From the NCBI RefSeq assembly GCF_014773225.1, contig NZ_JACXAJ010000002.1, forward strand, positions 62,001 through 126,000: a stretch of DNA of 64,000 nt, in the 5' to 3' direction. How positions within the stretch are numbered: position 1 is the stretch's first letter; each line of letters begins with the position of its first letter. This document shows positions 18,140-27,857 of the stretch, piece after piece. The notes beneath the pieces are model-generated. The model saw nothing but the letters and a program-made list of their open reading frames with translations, was not told the DNA's origin and did not search any database. Made by a program: the position numbers and the translations under genes. This stretch comes from Pontibacter aquaedesilientis (GTDB taxonomy: Bacteria; Bacteroidota; Bacteroidia; Cytophagales; Hymenobacteraceae).

Positions 18140-19057
18140 ATGAAGTCAGATACTAAACAAAAAAGCGCTGCTGTGCTATCCCTTTTCAGTTTTAAAAATG
18201 CAATCAGACTGCTTTCAGGAATCGTCATAATCTTACTGGCGGTATACGGCTATGGCCTGTTACAGCCAAAGGCGGGCGGGTATTCCCCGAATATACTCGT
18301 GATGGGGCATGCCGGCTCCGGGTTCTTCTCGCCGCTTAATCCCTTCAATCCGTTGCCCTCCAACAGCATGGCCTCCATCGTGAAGGCGATGGAAGAGAAC
18401 GGTGCCGATGGGGTTGAGGTGGACGTGCATGTGAGCAAAGACGGTATACCTATACTTTACCACGATACCAGACTGGAGACAATGAGCGAGGGGGCAGGCA
18501 TGATTGAAGCGCTGTCAGCGTCCAAAGTAATAGGCTTGAGGTATAAGGGGGGCTTTTTCTACGATCTGTTTCACACAGAAAACATCATCACCCTGGAGGA
18601 CATGCTGCAGCTGTTCCAGCAATATGAAGATTTGCCCTACTTGCATATAGACGTTCGAAATCACGATGAGAACCGTAACGTCTTCTATGCCCAGTCGCTG
18701 CTCGCTTTATTGCGCAGGTATGAATATCCGTTGGAGAAGCTGGCCTTTATTTTTCCGGATGCGACCCTGCTCAACACCATCAGGGAACAGGAACCCCAAG
18801 CGGTTCTGCTGTTGGATGCCGGCAGCGACTTTGATGTGTCGGTAAAAGAAGCGCTTTCCCATAAATTGCATGGCGTCGCAGCCAACGGCAAGCAGGTCAC
18901 GAAAGAACAAGTTCAGCGCGCCAAAGAGCAGGGGCTCCAGGTGGTGCTCTTCGGCGGAAAGTCCGGCAGCAGCATTGCCCATATGCTCGACATGGGCCCT
19001 GATGCCATACAGGTAAACAACGTGAAGCGCATGCGTGCCTTAGTTGACGGCAGGTAG
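18140..19057 (+). CDS. Glycerophosphodiester phosphodiesterase family protein
   Basis: Hydrolyses glycerophosphodiesters to glycerol-3-phosphate and an alcohol. 305 residues. An N-terminal membrane anchor (LLSGIVIILLAVYGYGLL) should place the domain outside the inner membrane. The TIM-barrel motifs are HAGSG (catalytic His), GADGVEVDVHVSKDG with the metal-binding acidic residues, and LYHD; VVLFGGKSG and DAIQVNNV end the barrel. The first motif has HAGSG where HRG is usual, a variation worth noting. Single gene. Confidence 0.82.
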   Translation: MKSDTKQKSAAVLSLFSFKNAIRLLSGIVIILLAVYGYGLLQPKAGGYSPNILVMGHAGSGFFSPLNPFNPLPSNSMASIVKAMEENGADGVEVDVHVSKDGIPILYHDTRLETMSEGAGMIEALSASKVIGLRYKGGFFYDLFHTENIITLEDMLQLFQQYEDLPYLHIDVRNHDENRNVFYAQSLLALLRRYEYPLEKLAFIFPDATLLNTIREQEPQAVLLLDAGSDFDVSVKEALSHKLHGVAANGKQVTKEQVQRAKEQGLQVVLFGGKSGSSIAHMLDMGPDAIQVNNVKRMRALVDGR

Positions 19058-19064
19058 CATAAAT

Positions 19065-19145
19065 CTATCCTATCAACAGCAGGAGCAGCGCAACCAATAT
19101 AATTGCTAGGGCAATGGCACGGATGGAGGTCAGATTCAATTTCAT
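19065..19145 (-). CDS. Predicted 26-residue single-span membrane peptide
   Basis: ATG at 19143-19145 and TAG at 19065-19067 enclose 26 residues: a short polar start (KLNLTSIRA) followed by about 16 hydrophobic residues (IALAIILVALLLLLIG). It is the size and shape of small membrane proteins in bacteria. No ribosome-binding sequence is needed in this phylum, so there is no other signal to judge by. It sits alone in the gap between GDPD and aspS, on the opposite strand. It could still be a chance frame. Confidence 0.4.
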   Translation of the reverse strand: MKLNLTSIRAIALAIILVALLLLLIG

Positions 19146-19306
19146 GGAGTATCTACAAAATACGGGGTGGATCCTGCTGTTTAAAACGTGTTAAGGCAGG
19201 TAAGGGATGATCGCGTTCAGATTATACCTTCTGAAGCCGTGGTTTTTCCGCGCACGGCAGCGAAACAATTATTACTTTTGCGCTAGATCATCATTAAAAA
19301 GACAAT

Positions 19307-21064
19307 ATGCTCCGGACACATACTTGCGGCGAACTAAGGATAGACAATGTAGGCGAAGAGGTTATACTGACAGGCTGGGTACAACGCCTGCGCGATAAGG
19401 GCGGTATGCTCTGGATCGACCTGCGCGATCGCTACGGCATTACACAGCTCACTTTTGAGGACGGCCTGACACCAGCGCACCTATTTGAGCAGGCGCGTGG
19501 CCTCGGCCGCGAGTACGTGATCAAGGTGATCGGGAAAGTGATCGAGCGCTACTCCAAAAACGATAAGATACCGACAGGCGACATTGAGCTGCACGTTTCG
19601 AAACTGGAAGTGCTGAACGCAGCCAAGCTGCCTCCTTTCATGATTGAGGATGAGACGGACGGCGGTGACGACCTGCGCATGAAGTACCGCTACCTCGACC
19701 TGCGCCGTACGCCTGTGCGCCGCAACCTAGAGTTGCGCCACCAGATGATGCGTGCCGTGCGCTCCTACCTGGACGAGCAGTATTTCATTGAAGTAGAAAC
19801 ACCTGTGTTGATCAAGTCGACGCCAGAAGGTGCCCGCGACTTCGTGGTGCCGAGCCGCATGAACCCGGGTGAGTTCTACGCCCTGCCACAGTCTCCGCAA
19901 ACGTTTAAGCAGTTGCTGATGGTGTCCGGGTTCGATAAATACTACCAGATTGTGAAGTGCTTCCGCGACGAGGACCTGCGTGCCGACCGTCAGCCGGAGT
20001 TCACCCAGATCGACTGCGAACTTTCTTTCGTGACGCAAGAGGACATCCTGAACACGTTTGAAGGCCTGATCCGTCACCTGTTCCTAAAAGTGAAGGGTGT
20101 GCACATCGAAAAGCTGCCGCGCATGACGTATGCCGACGCCATGAAGTTCTATGGATCGGACAAGCCGGACACCCGCTTCGAAATGCGCTTTGTCGAGCTG
20201 AATCCGCTGGTGAAGGATAAAGGCTTTAAGGTATTCGATGACGCCGAACTGGTGGTAGGTATAAACGCCAAAGGTGCCGCCAGCTATACCCGCAAGCAAC
20301 TCGACGAGCTGACCGACTTTGTGAAGCGACCGCAGATTGGTGCCACTGGTCTGGTATACGCCCGCGTGCAGGAAGACGGCACGGTCAAATCCTCTGTCGA
20401 TAAGTTCTATACCGTAGAAGATCTGCAAGCTTGGGCCGCAGCTTTCGACGCCGAACCAGGCGATCTGATCCTGGTATTGGCCGGTGGCAAAGACAAAACC
20501 CGCAAAGCCTTGAACGAGCTTCGCCTGGAGATGGGAGAGCGACTTGGCCTGCGTGACAAGAACGTGTTCTCACCGCTGTGGGTAGTGGACTTCCCGCTAC
20601 TGGAGTGGGACGAGGACAGCAACCGTTTCCATGCCATGCACCATCCGTTCACATCGCCTAAGCCAGAAGATTTGGAGCTAATCGACGACCGTCCTGGAGA
20701 CATCCGCGCTAATGCTTATGATATGGTGATTAATGGGGTTGAAGTAGGAGGGGGCTCTATCCGTATCCATGACCGCCGTCTGCAAGAGCAGATGTTCCGC
20801 TTACTGGGCTTCTCTAACGACGAGGCCAAAGCCCAGTTCGGCTTCCTGATGGACGCCTTTGAGTACGGTGCGCCGCCGCATGGTGGTATTGCCTTTGGCT
20901 TCGACCGACTCTGCTCACTCTTTGGTGGGTCTGACTCTATCCGAGATTACATCGCCTTCCCTAAAAACAACTCAGGCCGCGATGTGATGATCGACGCACC
21001 TTCTCCGATTGCTGATGCGCAGCTGGATGAACTGCATATTAAAATGAAGAATCTGCCTTCGTAA
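19307..21064 (+). CDS. aspS: Aspartate--tRNA ligase
   Basis: Charges tRNA-Asp with aspartate. 585 residues, the full bacterial length, with the N-terminal OB-fold anticodon-binding domain ([20 protein letters not shown]), the class II motif 2 region [18 protein letters not shown], the bacterial GAD insertion domain in the middle and motif 3 at GIAFGFDRL near the end. Start ATG at 19307; a TACTTTTG (-7 type) lies 27 bases upstream. A terminator follows. Confidence 0.96.
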   Translation: MLRTHTCGELRIDNVGEEVILTGWVQRLRDKGGMLWIDLRDRYGITQLTFEDGLTPAHLFEQARGLGREYVIKVIGKVIERYSKNDKIPTGDIELHVSKLEVLNAAKLPPFMIEDETDGGDDLRMKYRYLDLRRTPVRRNLELRHQMMRAVRSYLDEQYFIEVETPVLIKSTPEGARDFVVPSRMNPGEFYALPQSPQTFKQLLMVSGFDKYYQIVKCFRDEDLRADRQPEFTQIDCELSFVTQEDILNTFEGLIRHLFLKVKGVHIEKLPRMTYADAMKFYGSDKPDTRFEMRFVELNPLVKDKGFKVFDDAELVVGINAKGAASYTRKQLDELTDFVKRPQIGATGLVYARVQEDGTVKSSVDKFYTVEDLQAWAAAFDAEPGDLILVLAGGKDKTRKALNELRLEMGERLGLRDKNVFSPLWVVDFPLLEWDEDSNRFHAMHHPFTSPKPEDLELIDDRPGDIRANAYDMVINGVEVGGGSIRIHDRRLQEQMFRLLGFSNDEAKAQFGFLMDAFEYGAPPHGGIAFGFDRLCSLFGGSDSIRDYIAFPKNNSGRDVMIDAPSPIADAQLDELHIKMKNLPS

Positions 21065-21090
21065 GGTATAGGTTGATATAATTTAGTAAG

Positions 21091-21124
21091 AAGGCTGTCC
21101 GGTAAGGGCAGCCTTTCTTTTTTT
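21091..21124 (+). terminator. Terminator of aspS
   Basis: AAGGCTGTCC and GGGCAGCCTT pair over ten positions with one wobble, and TTCTTTTTTT follows. Confidence 0.85.
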
Positions 21125-21140
21125 ACCCGCATTTGATAGC

Positions 21141-21177
21141 AAAAAAAAGCGGCTGCCCTTTTCCAGAGCAGCCGCTT
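21141..21177 (-). terminator. Terminator of the nuoK-N transcript
   Basis: On the minus strand AAGCGGCTGC and GCAGCCGCTT form a ten-pair stem followed by a run of eight T. It lies 20 bases past the nuoN stop. Confidence 0.85.
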
Positions 21178-21197
21178 TCCATATTATGAGCTATACC

Positions 21198-22589
21198 TTA
21201 CAGCACATCACTCAAAAGCGCTGGTGCTATACCTAGCAGTATGGTCAAAACCGAAATAATGATCAACATGATATTGATAAAGCTGGTTGACTTGATTGGC
21301 GAGTGCCCTTCCGCAACAGGGTGCAGGTACATCGTAATAATCACGCGGAAGTAGTAGTATACACCCACGGCAGCCAGAATTACAGCTACCACGATCATCC
21401 ACATCATATTTGGTTGTTCCACCAAGGCAGAGAACACGAAGAACTTGCCGAAGAAGCCAGCTGTCATCGGGATACCTGCCAGCGACAACATCGATACCGA
21501 TACGGCAAAGGCAAGCAGTGGATTTGTTTTGCCTAATCCATTGAAGGCTTCGTAATTTTCACTCTGACGCTGTCTGGCTACAAGCTGCAACACACCAAAA
21601 GCGGCGATGGAAGCTGTAGAGTAAGCAAACGAGTAGAACAGGATAGCCGATTGGGAGAATTCGTTGAAAGCCAGCAGTGTCATCAGTAGGTAGCCTGCGT
21701 GCGAGATACTGGAATAAGCCAGCATACGCTTCATGCTTTGCTGCACCACGGCTCCTACGTTACCAATAAGGAGTGTCAGTACGATAATAGCCACCAGCGT
21801 TGGCATCCAGCTGCCGTAAGAAGCGGCAAAGGCAGAATCCATCAATTTGTAGAAAGCAGCCACACCCGCCGTCTTCACTACGGTGGACATGTAAGCCGTC
21901 CATACCGTTGGCGTGCCTTCGTATACATCAGGAGTCCAGAAGTGGAAAGGAGCGGCAGATACCTTGAAAGAGATACCGATGATGATCATCAGCACACCCA
22001 ACATAAACATGATGTTGTTCACCCCAGCAGTACCCATGGCTTCAGCCGAACCGGCAATCTCAGCAATGTTGAAAGTACCTGTCGCACCATAAATCATCAC
22101 GATACCAAAGAGCAGTATACCTGTGAAGAACGAGCCCATCAGGAAATATTTTAAGGCTGCTTCTGCGGAGCGCATACTTCCCTTATCGCTGCCCGCAAAC
22201 ACATACATGGCGATGGATAGAATCTCTATACCGATGAACAACATCAGCATGTTGTTGTAGCTCACCATCATGATGGCGCCTACGAGCGAAAACAGAATCA
22301 GGGCGTAAAGCTCGCCCACGTTTTCGTCGTTGCGGGTGATGTAGTGCTGCGTGAAGGGTAGGATGAGGAGCGTCGACAGCACCATGATGCCCGTGAAAGC
22401 CACCGCAAAATTGTCGATGGTGAGCATGTTGCTGAAATAGCTTTGGTTCTGGTCCCAGTCAAACAGGTTAACGCCGAAGACAACCACCAAAAACAGCAGG
22501 GCCATCGGCAACAGGATTCTTTTAGATTTCAGGAAGCCGGCAAAGAGGCTTATAATCCCAAATCCAGATAGAAGTATAATCGAAATCAT
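21198..22589 (-). CDS. nuoN: NADH-quinone oxidoreductase subunit N
   Basis: One of the three antiporter-like proton-pumping subunits in the membrane arm of complex I. 463 residues and about fourteen membrane helices. The conserved lysines and the GIEILSIAMYVFAG, FHFWTPDVYEGTPT and SISHAGYLL motifs of the Mrp-antiporter family are present. It is the last gene of the nuoK-N group, 33 bases after nuoM, and is followed by a terminator. Confidence 0.95.
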   Translation of the reverse strand: MISIILLSGFGIISLFAGFLKSKRILLPMALLFLVVVFGVNLFDWDQNQSYFSNMLTIDNFAVAFTGIMVLSTLLILPFTQHYITRNDENVGELYALILFSLVGAIMMVSYNNMLMLFIGIEILSIAMYVFAGSDKGSMRSAEAALKYFLMGSFFTGILLFGIVMIYGATGTFNIAEIAGSAEAMGTAGVNNIMFMLGVLMIIIGISFKVSAAPFHFWTPDVYEGTPTVWTAYMSTVVKTAGVAAFYKLMDSAFAASYGSWMPTLVAIIVLTLLIGNVGAVVQQSMKRMLAYSSISHAGYLLMTLLAFNEFSQSAILFYSFAYSTASIAAFGVLQLVARQRQSENYEAFNGLGKTNPLLAFAVSVSMLSLAGIPMTAGFFGKFFVFSALVEQPNMMWMIVVAVILAAVGVYYYFRVIITMYLHPVAEGHSPIKSTSFINIMLIIISVLTILLGIAPALLSDVL

Positions 22590-22622
22590 GTCGTTCTAAT
22601 ATCGTTTCTTTTATCGTGCGGA

Positions 22623-24083
22623 CTATCGGTTGATAATGCTCAGCAGCTGTCCAACCGCAGGCTCAGAGATGCTCAGGAAAGTATTTGGGAACAAGCCAAT
22701 CCAGAAGACCATAACCACCAGCGGAATCAGCACAGCTTTCTCCTGGAAAGTAAGGTCAGCGAAGCCTTCAGTGGCTTCTGACTTCGTGCCGAACATCACG
22801 CCCTGGAACATACGCAGCATGTATACCGCGCCCAGAATGATGGTCAGGCCCGCTACTGCGCCAAAGTAATGGTTGTACTGGAACACACCCGACAGCAACA
22901 GGAACTCCCCGATGAAGCCGTTTGTGAGAGGAAGCGCCACAGAACCCATCAACAGAATCAGGAAGATGATAGAAAGCGCTGGCGTGGTCTGCGTGATACC
23001 GCCCAGGCTGGCAATCTCTCTTGTGTTGGTTCTGCGGAAGATGATGTCGATGATGAAGAACAAGCCCACTACGTTGATACCATGGCTCAGCATTTGAATC
23101 ACACCGCCTTGCAGCCCTTGCTCGTTCAGGGTAAAGATACCCGCCGCAATCAGGCCAACGTGCGCAATAGAAGAGTAGGCAATCAGGCGCTTCATGTCGC
23201 GCTGACGAATGGCGATAACAGACGCGTATACGATGCCGATAATGGAAAGCACCAGCACGAGGTCAGCCCACTGGCTTACGCCCATTGGCACAACTGGCAG
23301 CAACCAGCGCAGCACACCGTATATACCCATCTTCAGCATGATACCAGCCAGCAACATCGTCGCCTGTGTAGGAGACTCAGTATAAGTGTCTGGCTGCCAG
23401 GTATGGAAAGGGAATACCGGCATTTTGATGGCGAAGGCAAGGAACAGGAACCAGAAAATCCAGCTTTGTGTCGCGCTGTCCAGCGTCAGTTGGTAGAAGG
23501 CGTTCACGTTAGACGAGTGCGCTGCTATACCTGTGCCAGCCGTCTGGAAGTACAGGTATACGAAAGCGGCCAGCATGAAAAGCGAACCGAAGATCGTGTA
23601 CACGAAGAACTTAAACGTCACCGGTATTCTGCGGGCACCGCCCCAGATGGCAGCAATGAAGTAAATCGGGATGAGGGCCACCTCCCAGAAGAAGTAGAAC
23701 ACAAAAGCGTCCATGGCCACAAACACGCCGATCAGGCCTGTCTGCATAAAGAGCACCAGCGCATAGAAAACGTGTGGGTCTTTGTAATCGTGCTTGAAAG
23801 AGGAGAGCACGATAAGCGGAATGAGGAAAGTCGTCAGAAGCACCATCAGCAGGCTAATGCCGTCCATGCCGATGGTGAAGCCTATACCTGCACGCTCCAC
23901 CCAAGGTATATCGAGGGCGAACTGAGTGGTGGCGTCCGGAATAAAGTTTACGGTTGCAAACAAAGCAATGGCAAACTCAACTAACGTTGCTATAAAAGCC
24001 ACTTTCTTGGCACCTTGTCCTTTGATAAGCAACACCAGCAGTGCAGCGAGGGCAGGCCAGAAAAGTAATAGAGCTGTAATCAT
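22623..24083 (-). CDS. nuoM: NADH-quinone oxidoreductase subunit M
   Basis: Antiporter-like membrane-arm subunit of complex I. 486 residues, about fourteen helices. The pumping motif FFWEVALIPIYF (with the essential Glu), PVFPFHTWQPDTYTESPTQ and LIAYSSIAHVGLIAAG are all conserved. Sits 12 bases after nuoL in one transcript with nuoK, nuoL and nuoN. Confidence 0.95.
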   Translation of the reverse strand: MITALLLFWPALAALLVLLIKGQGAKKVAFIATLVEFAIALFATVNFIPDATTQFALDIPWVERAGIGFTIGMDGISLLMVLLTTFLIPLIVLSSFKHDYKDPHVFYALVLFMQTGLIGVFVAMDAFVFYFFWEVALIPIYFIAAIWGGARRIPVTFKFFVYTIFGSLFMLAAFVYLYFQTAGTGIAAHSSNVNAFYQLTLDSATQSWIFWFLFLAFAIKMPVFPFHTWQPDTYTESPTQATMLLAGIMLKMGIYGVLRWLLPVVPMGVSQWADLVLVLSIIGIVYASVIAIRQRDMKRLIAYSSIAHVGLIAAGIFTLNEQGLQGGVIQMLSHGINVVGLFFIIDIIFRRTNTREIASLGGITQTTPALSIIFLILLMGSVALPLTNGFIGEFLLLSGVFQYNHYFGAVAGLTIILGAVYMLRMFQGVMFGTKSEATEGFADLTFQEKAVLIPLVVMVFWIGLFPNTFLSISEPAVGQLLSIINR

Positions 24084-24095
24084 CTTCTTAGAACC

Positions 24096-26057
24096 TTAAC
24101 CGATAAAGAAGTTTAAAAATAGAATCAGAACAATGCTGGCCACCATCACAAGTACATAGAAGCCAATCACGCCACTCTGCGTCAGGCGGAGCATACGGCC
24201 GCTCGCCATCACCAGTTTGCCGAAGCCATTCACGATGCCGTCCACCACGATCACATCCACGAATTGGTGGAAAGCCGATGACAAGGCCATCACTGGACGC
24301 ACAAACACCGTGTCGTAAATCTCGTCGACATAGTATTTGTTGTAAATCAGGTTTTGGATAGGAGACAGGCGCGTTCCCTCAGGAGCTGGCACTGTTTCTT
24401 TCTTCACATACATCACATAGGCAATGATAATCGCGATAACCGCTACTGCTACAGAAACAGCCATCAGGATATATTCGGTAGCGTGGTCGATGTGCGGTGC
24501 TTCCAGTGCGGCCCCATTGGCCTGGCGTGCAAAGTCATAGATAGGCGACAGGAAGTTACCCAAGGTATGTGTATCGCTGAAAACAGCTGGCAGACCAATA
24601 AAACCACCTATTGTGGAAAGGATAGCCAGTACAATCAGTGGAATGGTCATGGAAGCTGGGGACTCGTGCAGGTGCGAACGCTGCGCCTCCGTGCCTCGGA
24701 ATTTGCCGAAGAAAGTCAGGAACAGGAGGCGGAACATGTAGAACGAGGTCATGAACGAAGCCAGCAGGCCCAATGCCCACATCAGTTTATTATGCTCAAA
24801 CACATGCGCCAGTAATTCGTCTTTCGAGAAGAAACCAGCGAAAGGAGGTATACCTGAAATCGCCAGCGTACCAATCAGGAAGGTGATGAACGTAACCGGC
24901 AGCCATTTGCGCAGGCCACCCATGTTGCGGATATCCTGTTCGTTGCTCACCGCGTGAATCACAGAGCCAGCACCCAGGAATAGGAGGGCCTTAAAGAAAG
25001 CGTGCGTGAGTACGTGGAAAATTGATGAAGAAAAAGCCATTACACCGAGCGCAAGGAACATAAAGCCCAGCTGCGAGACAGTAGAATAGGCCAGTACTTT
25101 CTTGATGTCATTCTGCGCCAGACCAATGGTAGCGGCCAGCAGGGCAGTAGCCAGACCAATGATGGCGATAAATTCCATCGTAGTCGGGGCCAGCACATAC
25201 AGCACGTTCGAGCGAAGCACCATGTAGATACCCGCCGTCACCATGGTTGCAGCGTGAATCAGGGCTGAAACAGGCGTAGGACCTGCCATCGCGTCAGGAA
25301 GCCACGTGAAGAGCGGAATCTGCGCACTCTTACCCATCGCACCTACAAACAAAAGCATGGTAATGGCGATCATCACACCGCTGTCAGTCAGGCCTGTCAT
25401 CTGCGAAGCGGACAGGAACACCTCTGGGTAGCTCACACTGCCAAACGTGATGAAAATAAGGAAAATACCCAACAGGAAGCCCAAGTCACCGATACGGTTC
25501 ATAATGAAGGCTTTCTTGGCGGCATTGTTATAGTTGGTGTTCTTGTTCCAGAAACCGATCAGCAGGTAAGAGCAAAGACCAACGCCCTCCCAGCCCACGA
25601 ACATCATCACGTAGTTAGAGCCCATCACGAGCAGCAACATCGAGAACATAAACAGGTTGAGGAAGGAGAAGAATTTGCCGTAGTTTTCGTCGTGGCTCAT
25701 GTAGCCCGCTGAATACACGTGGATCAGGAAACCGATACCTGTCACCATGAGCAACATCAGCAAGGTAAGCTGGTCGATCATGAACGAAAAACCAATCTCG
25801 AGGGTACCTACCGTGAACCAGTTGTAAAGGTCAACGATGTACGGACGACTGCCATTGGAGGTGAAGTCGATGAACAGGTATACCGAGATCAGAAACGAGG
25901 CCAGCACGGTGCCAGCGCCCAACAGACCTACAAGGGCTTTGGGCAATTTGCGGTTGCCGAGTCCGTTAATCAGAAAGCCTATGAACGGCAGGAGCGGCAC
26001 AAGCAAACACAGCAGCGCCATTTCCTGATTGTTGATGGGCATTACTACTTCTTGCAT
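24096..26057 (-). CDS. nuoL: NADH-quinone oxidoreductase subunit L
   Basis: Distal proton-pumping subunit of complex I, with the long lateral C-terminal helix along the membrane arm. 653 residues. FVGWEGVGLCSYLLIGFW and TWLPDAMAGPTPVSALIHAATMV are the antiporter signature, and VLAYSTVSQLGFMFLALG follows. Alternative start Met six residues in (PINNQEM) is possible. Between nuoK and nuoM in one transcript. Confidence 0.95.
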   Translation of the reverse strand: MQEVVMPINNQEMALLCLLVPLLPFIGFLINGLGNRKLPKALVGLLGAGTVLASFLISVYLFIDFTSNGSRPYIVDLYNWFTVGTLEIGFSFMIDQLTLLMLLMVTGIGFLIHVYSAGYMSHDENYGKFFSFLNLFMFSMLLLVMGSNYVMMFVGWEGVGLCSYLLIGFWNKNTNYNNAAKKAFIMNRIGDLGFLLGIFLIFITFGSVSYPEVFLSASQMTGLTDSGVMIAITMLLFVGAMGKSAQIPLFTWLPDAMAGPTPVSALIHAATMVTAGIYMVLRSNVLYVLAPTTMEFIAIIGLATALLAATIGLAQNDIKKVLAYSTVSQLGFMFLALGVMAFSSSIFHVLTHAFFKALLFLGAGSVIHAVSNEQDIRNMGGLRKWLPVTFITFLIGTLAISGIPPFAGFFSKDELLAHVFEHNKLMWALGLLASFMTSFYMFRLLFLTFFGKFRGTEAQRSHLHESPASMTIPLIVLAILSTIGGFIGLPAVFSDTHTLGNFLSPIYDFARQANGAALEAPHIDHATEYILMAVSVAVAVIAIIIAYVMYVKKETVPAPEGTRLSPIQNLIYNKYYVDEIYDTVFVRPVMALSSAFHQFVDVIVVDGIVNGFGKLVMASGRMLRLTQSGVIGFYVLVMVASIVLILFLNFFIG

Positions 26058-26102
26058 TTAGCGTATGATTTAGTTAAGCTATTCAGGTTAAATGAATGAG
26101 GA

Positions 26103-26432
26103 TTACCACTTGAGGTAGTTGAGCAATTGGACGTTCGTAGAGCGGATATTGCGGTAAATCATTACGATGATGGCCAGGCCAACCGTCACTTCCGCTGCCG
26201 CCACCGCCATGATGAAGAAAACAAAGATTTGTCCGTTCGGGTCAGAGCGATAAGACGATAAAGCAACCATCAGTACGTTCACGGCATTGAGCATCAGCTC
26301 GACACACATAAAGATAACGATGGCGTTTCGTCTGGTGAGAACGCCGATTACGCCAATGGCGAAAAGGGCCGTGCTGAAGTATAGGTAAAATTCAAGCGGG
26401 ATGGTTCGGATAACCTCTGGCATTTGGTTCAT
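26103..26432 (-). CDS. nuoK: NADH-quinone oxidoreductase subunit K
   Basis: Small three-helix membrane subunit at the junction of the complex I arms. 109 residues; the two functionally essential glutamates are in FMCVELMLNAVN and AAAEVTVGLAI. In this genome it is the first gene of a separate nuoK-L-M-N transcript, because a gene on the opposite strand stands between nuoJ and nuoK. A promoter candidate lies 50-80 bases upstream. Confidence 0.95.
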   Translation of the reverse strand: MNQMPEVIRTIPLEFYLYFSTALFAIGVIGVLTRRNAIVIFMCVELMLNAVNVLMVALSSYRSDPNGQIFVFFIMAVAAAEVTVGLAIIVMIYRNIRSTNVQLLNYLKW

Positions 26433-26484
26433 CGTCTAGTTGCTGAACGTATTACTGGTAAATTACAATTCTGAAATCAAGTCG

Positions 26485-26515
26485 CAAAGTTATCCCCATT
26501 TTTGTAAAATCCATA
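26485..26515 (-). promoter_or_regulatory. Probable promoter of nuoK-N
   Basis: On the minus strand TATG (one mismatch to the -33 TTTG), a 19-base spacer and TAACTTTG, a perfect -7 TAnnTTTG, sit in the standard Bacteroidota arrangement, about 50 bases before the nuoK start. It is needed because the gene upstream of nuoK on this strand is nuoJ, beyond an opposing gene and terminator. Confidence 0.45.
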
Positions 26516-26750
26516 ACATATTTCTAATCTTCTTGGGGAGTTTCCTCCTGAACCAACCTTCTCAAAAGATTTATATTTTGTTGATGACGGGTATGTCGTG
26601 TTATGTCCTGGCTTATGCCTTGCCAAGGCTTTTCATCGGTATAGATCCTTTGAAAAAAATTGCTTTTCGTCAGGTTATGTTCCCTAGGCGTATGTATACC
26701 TTACATGTATTGTTCTGCCATTGGCTATACCTCATTTTGCGTTTATTTCT

Positions 26751-27800
26751 ATGAATCGACTTACAGGCTTCTTGTACCTTGCTCTATTGGCAATCTGGTC
26801 ATCTTCCTGTCAGCAGCCGGCCACTTTACCAGGCAATGAGGATGCTATACCTGAGAGCAACCTGAAAGCCACGATCACACAGTTGTTGCGCTACGACACC
26901 CTGCCCTCTGCCTCGGGCCTCGAACTGCTGGGCAATCACTATTATGTCGTCGGGGATGATTCGCCCTACCTGTACCGTCTCGACAAAAACTTTCAGGTAG
27001 AGTCACAGGATGCTATTTTCAAACCAGAAGGATTTGTGAATGGCCGTATTCCTAAGGCTGATAAAGCCGACTTGGAGGGGATGACGCTTTTGCAGCACCA
27101 GGGCAAGCCTTACCTTTTGATGATGGGATCCGGATCTGCCCCGGCCCGCCGCAAAGCGTACCTGTACAACATCTGCGGCGATGATATTTGCCGGGAAGGG
27201 GCCGGAACACACGCTGCTTATACCATTGACTTGAATCCGCTTTACCAACAGCTCGAGCACGAGGCTGATATGTTGGGCGGTAGCTTGCTCAACATCGAAG
27301 GCGTAGCAGCAGGTCACGGCAAGATATACCTGTTGCAGCGGGCCATCGGTACCGGACAGAATGTGCTGATTTCGTATCGCTTGTCAGAGTTTATACCTTA
27401 CCTACTTAGTGAGTCTGGTGCCCAACTGCCACAGCCCGAACTCAGCTATTTCTGCCTACCTGAACTCAACATGCTGCAAGCTGGTTTTTCGGGGGCTTAT
27501 GTGTATGACGACAAACTGTTCTTTACAGCTTCTTTAGAAGATACCGATAATGCTTATGGCGATGGCGAAGTACTCGGTAGCTACCTAGGCTTTATCCCTT
27601 TTTCTTGGATTGGCAAGCAGGATACCTTGGATGCACCTGCCACGCTTATCCTGCAGGCAGATGGCAAGCCTTATACCGGCAAAGCGGAATCAGTGGTTGT
27701 GCGCAAGCGGGAAGGAAAGACCCGATATAGGCTGGTGGTGGTTTCGGATGATGATAGGGGCGGGTCGGATTTGCTGGAGGTGCTGTTGGATGTGGAGTAA
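26751..27800 (+). CDS. Secreted lipoprotein of unknown function, propeller-like
   Basis: 349 residues from the ATG at 26751 (NRLTGFLYLALLAIWSSSC, lipobox Cys at about residue 20); the frame opens 30 bases earlier without use. Segments such as SGLELLGNHYYVVGDDSPYLYRLDKNF and NIEGVAAGHGKIYLLQRAIG repeat a pattern of sheets, glycine and aspartate that resembles the blades of a beta-propeller or phytase-like fold, an inference. The gene runs against the nuo genes on both sides and separates nuoJ from nuoK. No functional link to respiration can be seen. A terminator follows its stop. Confidence 0.65.
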   Translation: MNRLTGFLYLALLAIWSSSCQQPATLPGNEDAIPESNLKATITQLLRYDTLPSASGLELLGNHYYVVGDDSPYLYRLDKNFQVESQDAIFKPEGFVNGRIPKADKADLEGMTLLQHQGKPYLLMMGSGSAPARRKAYLYNICGDDICREGAGTHAAYTIDLNPLYQQLEHEADMLGGSLLNIEGVAAGHGKIYLLQRAIGTGQNVLISYRLSEFIPYLLSESGAQLPQPELSYFCLPELNMLQAGFSGAYVYDDKLFFTASLEDTDNAYGDGEVLGSYLGFIPFSWIGKQDTLDAPATLILQADGKPYTGKAESVVVRKREGKTRYRLVVVSDDDRGGSDLLEVLLDVE

Positions 27801-27801
27801 T

Positions 27802-27836
27802 AAAAAAAGCCAGCACTTTTCGCGCTGGCTTTCTTA
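27802..27836. terminator. Terminator between the lipoprotein gene and nuoJ
   Basis: AAAGCCAGC and GCTGGCTTT pair perfectly around a nine-base loop, flanked by A and T runs. It can end both the lipoprotein gene and, read on the minus strand, the nuoA-J transcript at the nuoJ end. Confidence 0.85.
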
Positions 27837-27857
27837 ATTCCTAAAGCTATACCTGGA

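Noticed and set aside
22869..23984. A 371-residue plus-strand frame opposite nuoM
   Set aside because: It is the antisense of nuoM, rich in His, Arg and Gln from GC-rich codons; nuoM is unmistakable.
26440..26754. A 104-residue plus-strand open frame between nuoK and the lipoprotein gene
   Set aside because: Begins next to the nuoK start, includes the nuoK promoter candidate and shows no protein-like signature; the lipoprotein start at 26751 explains the end of it.
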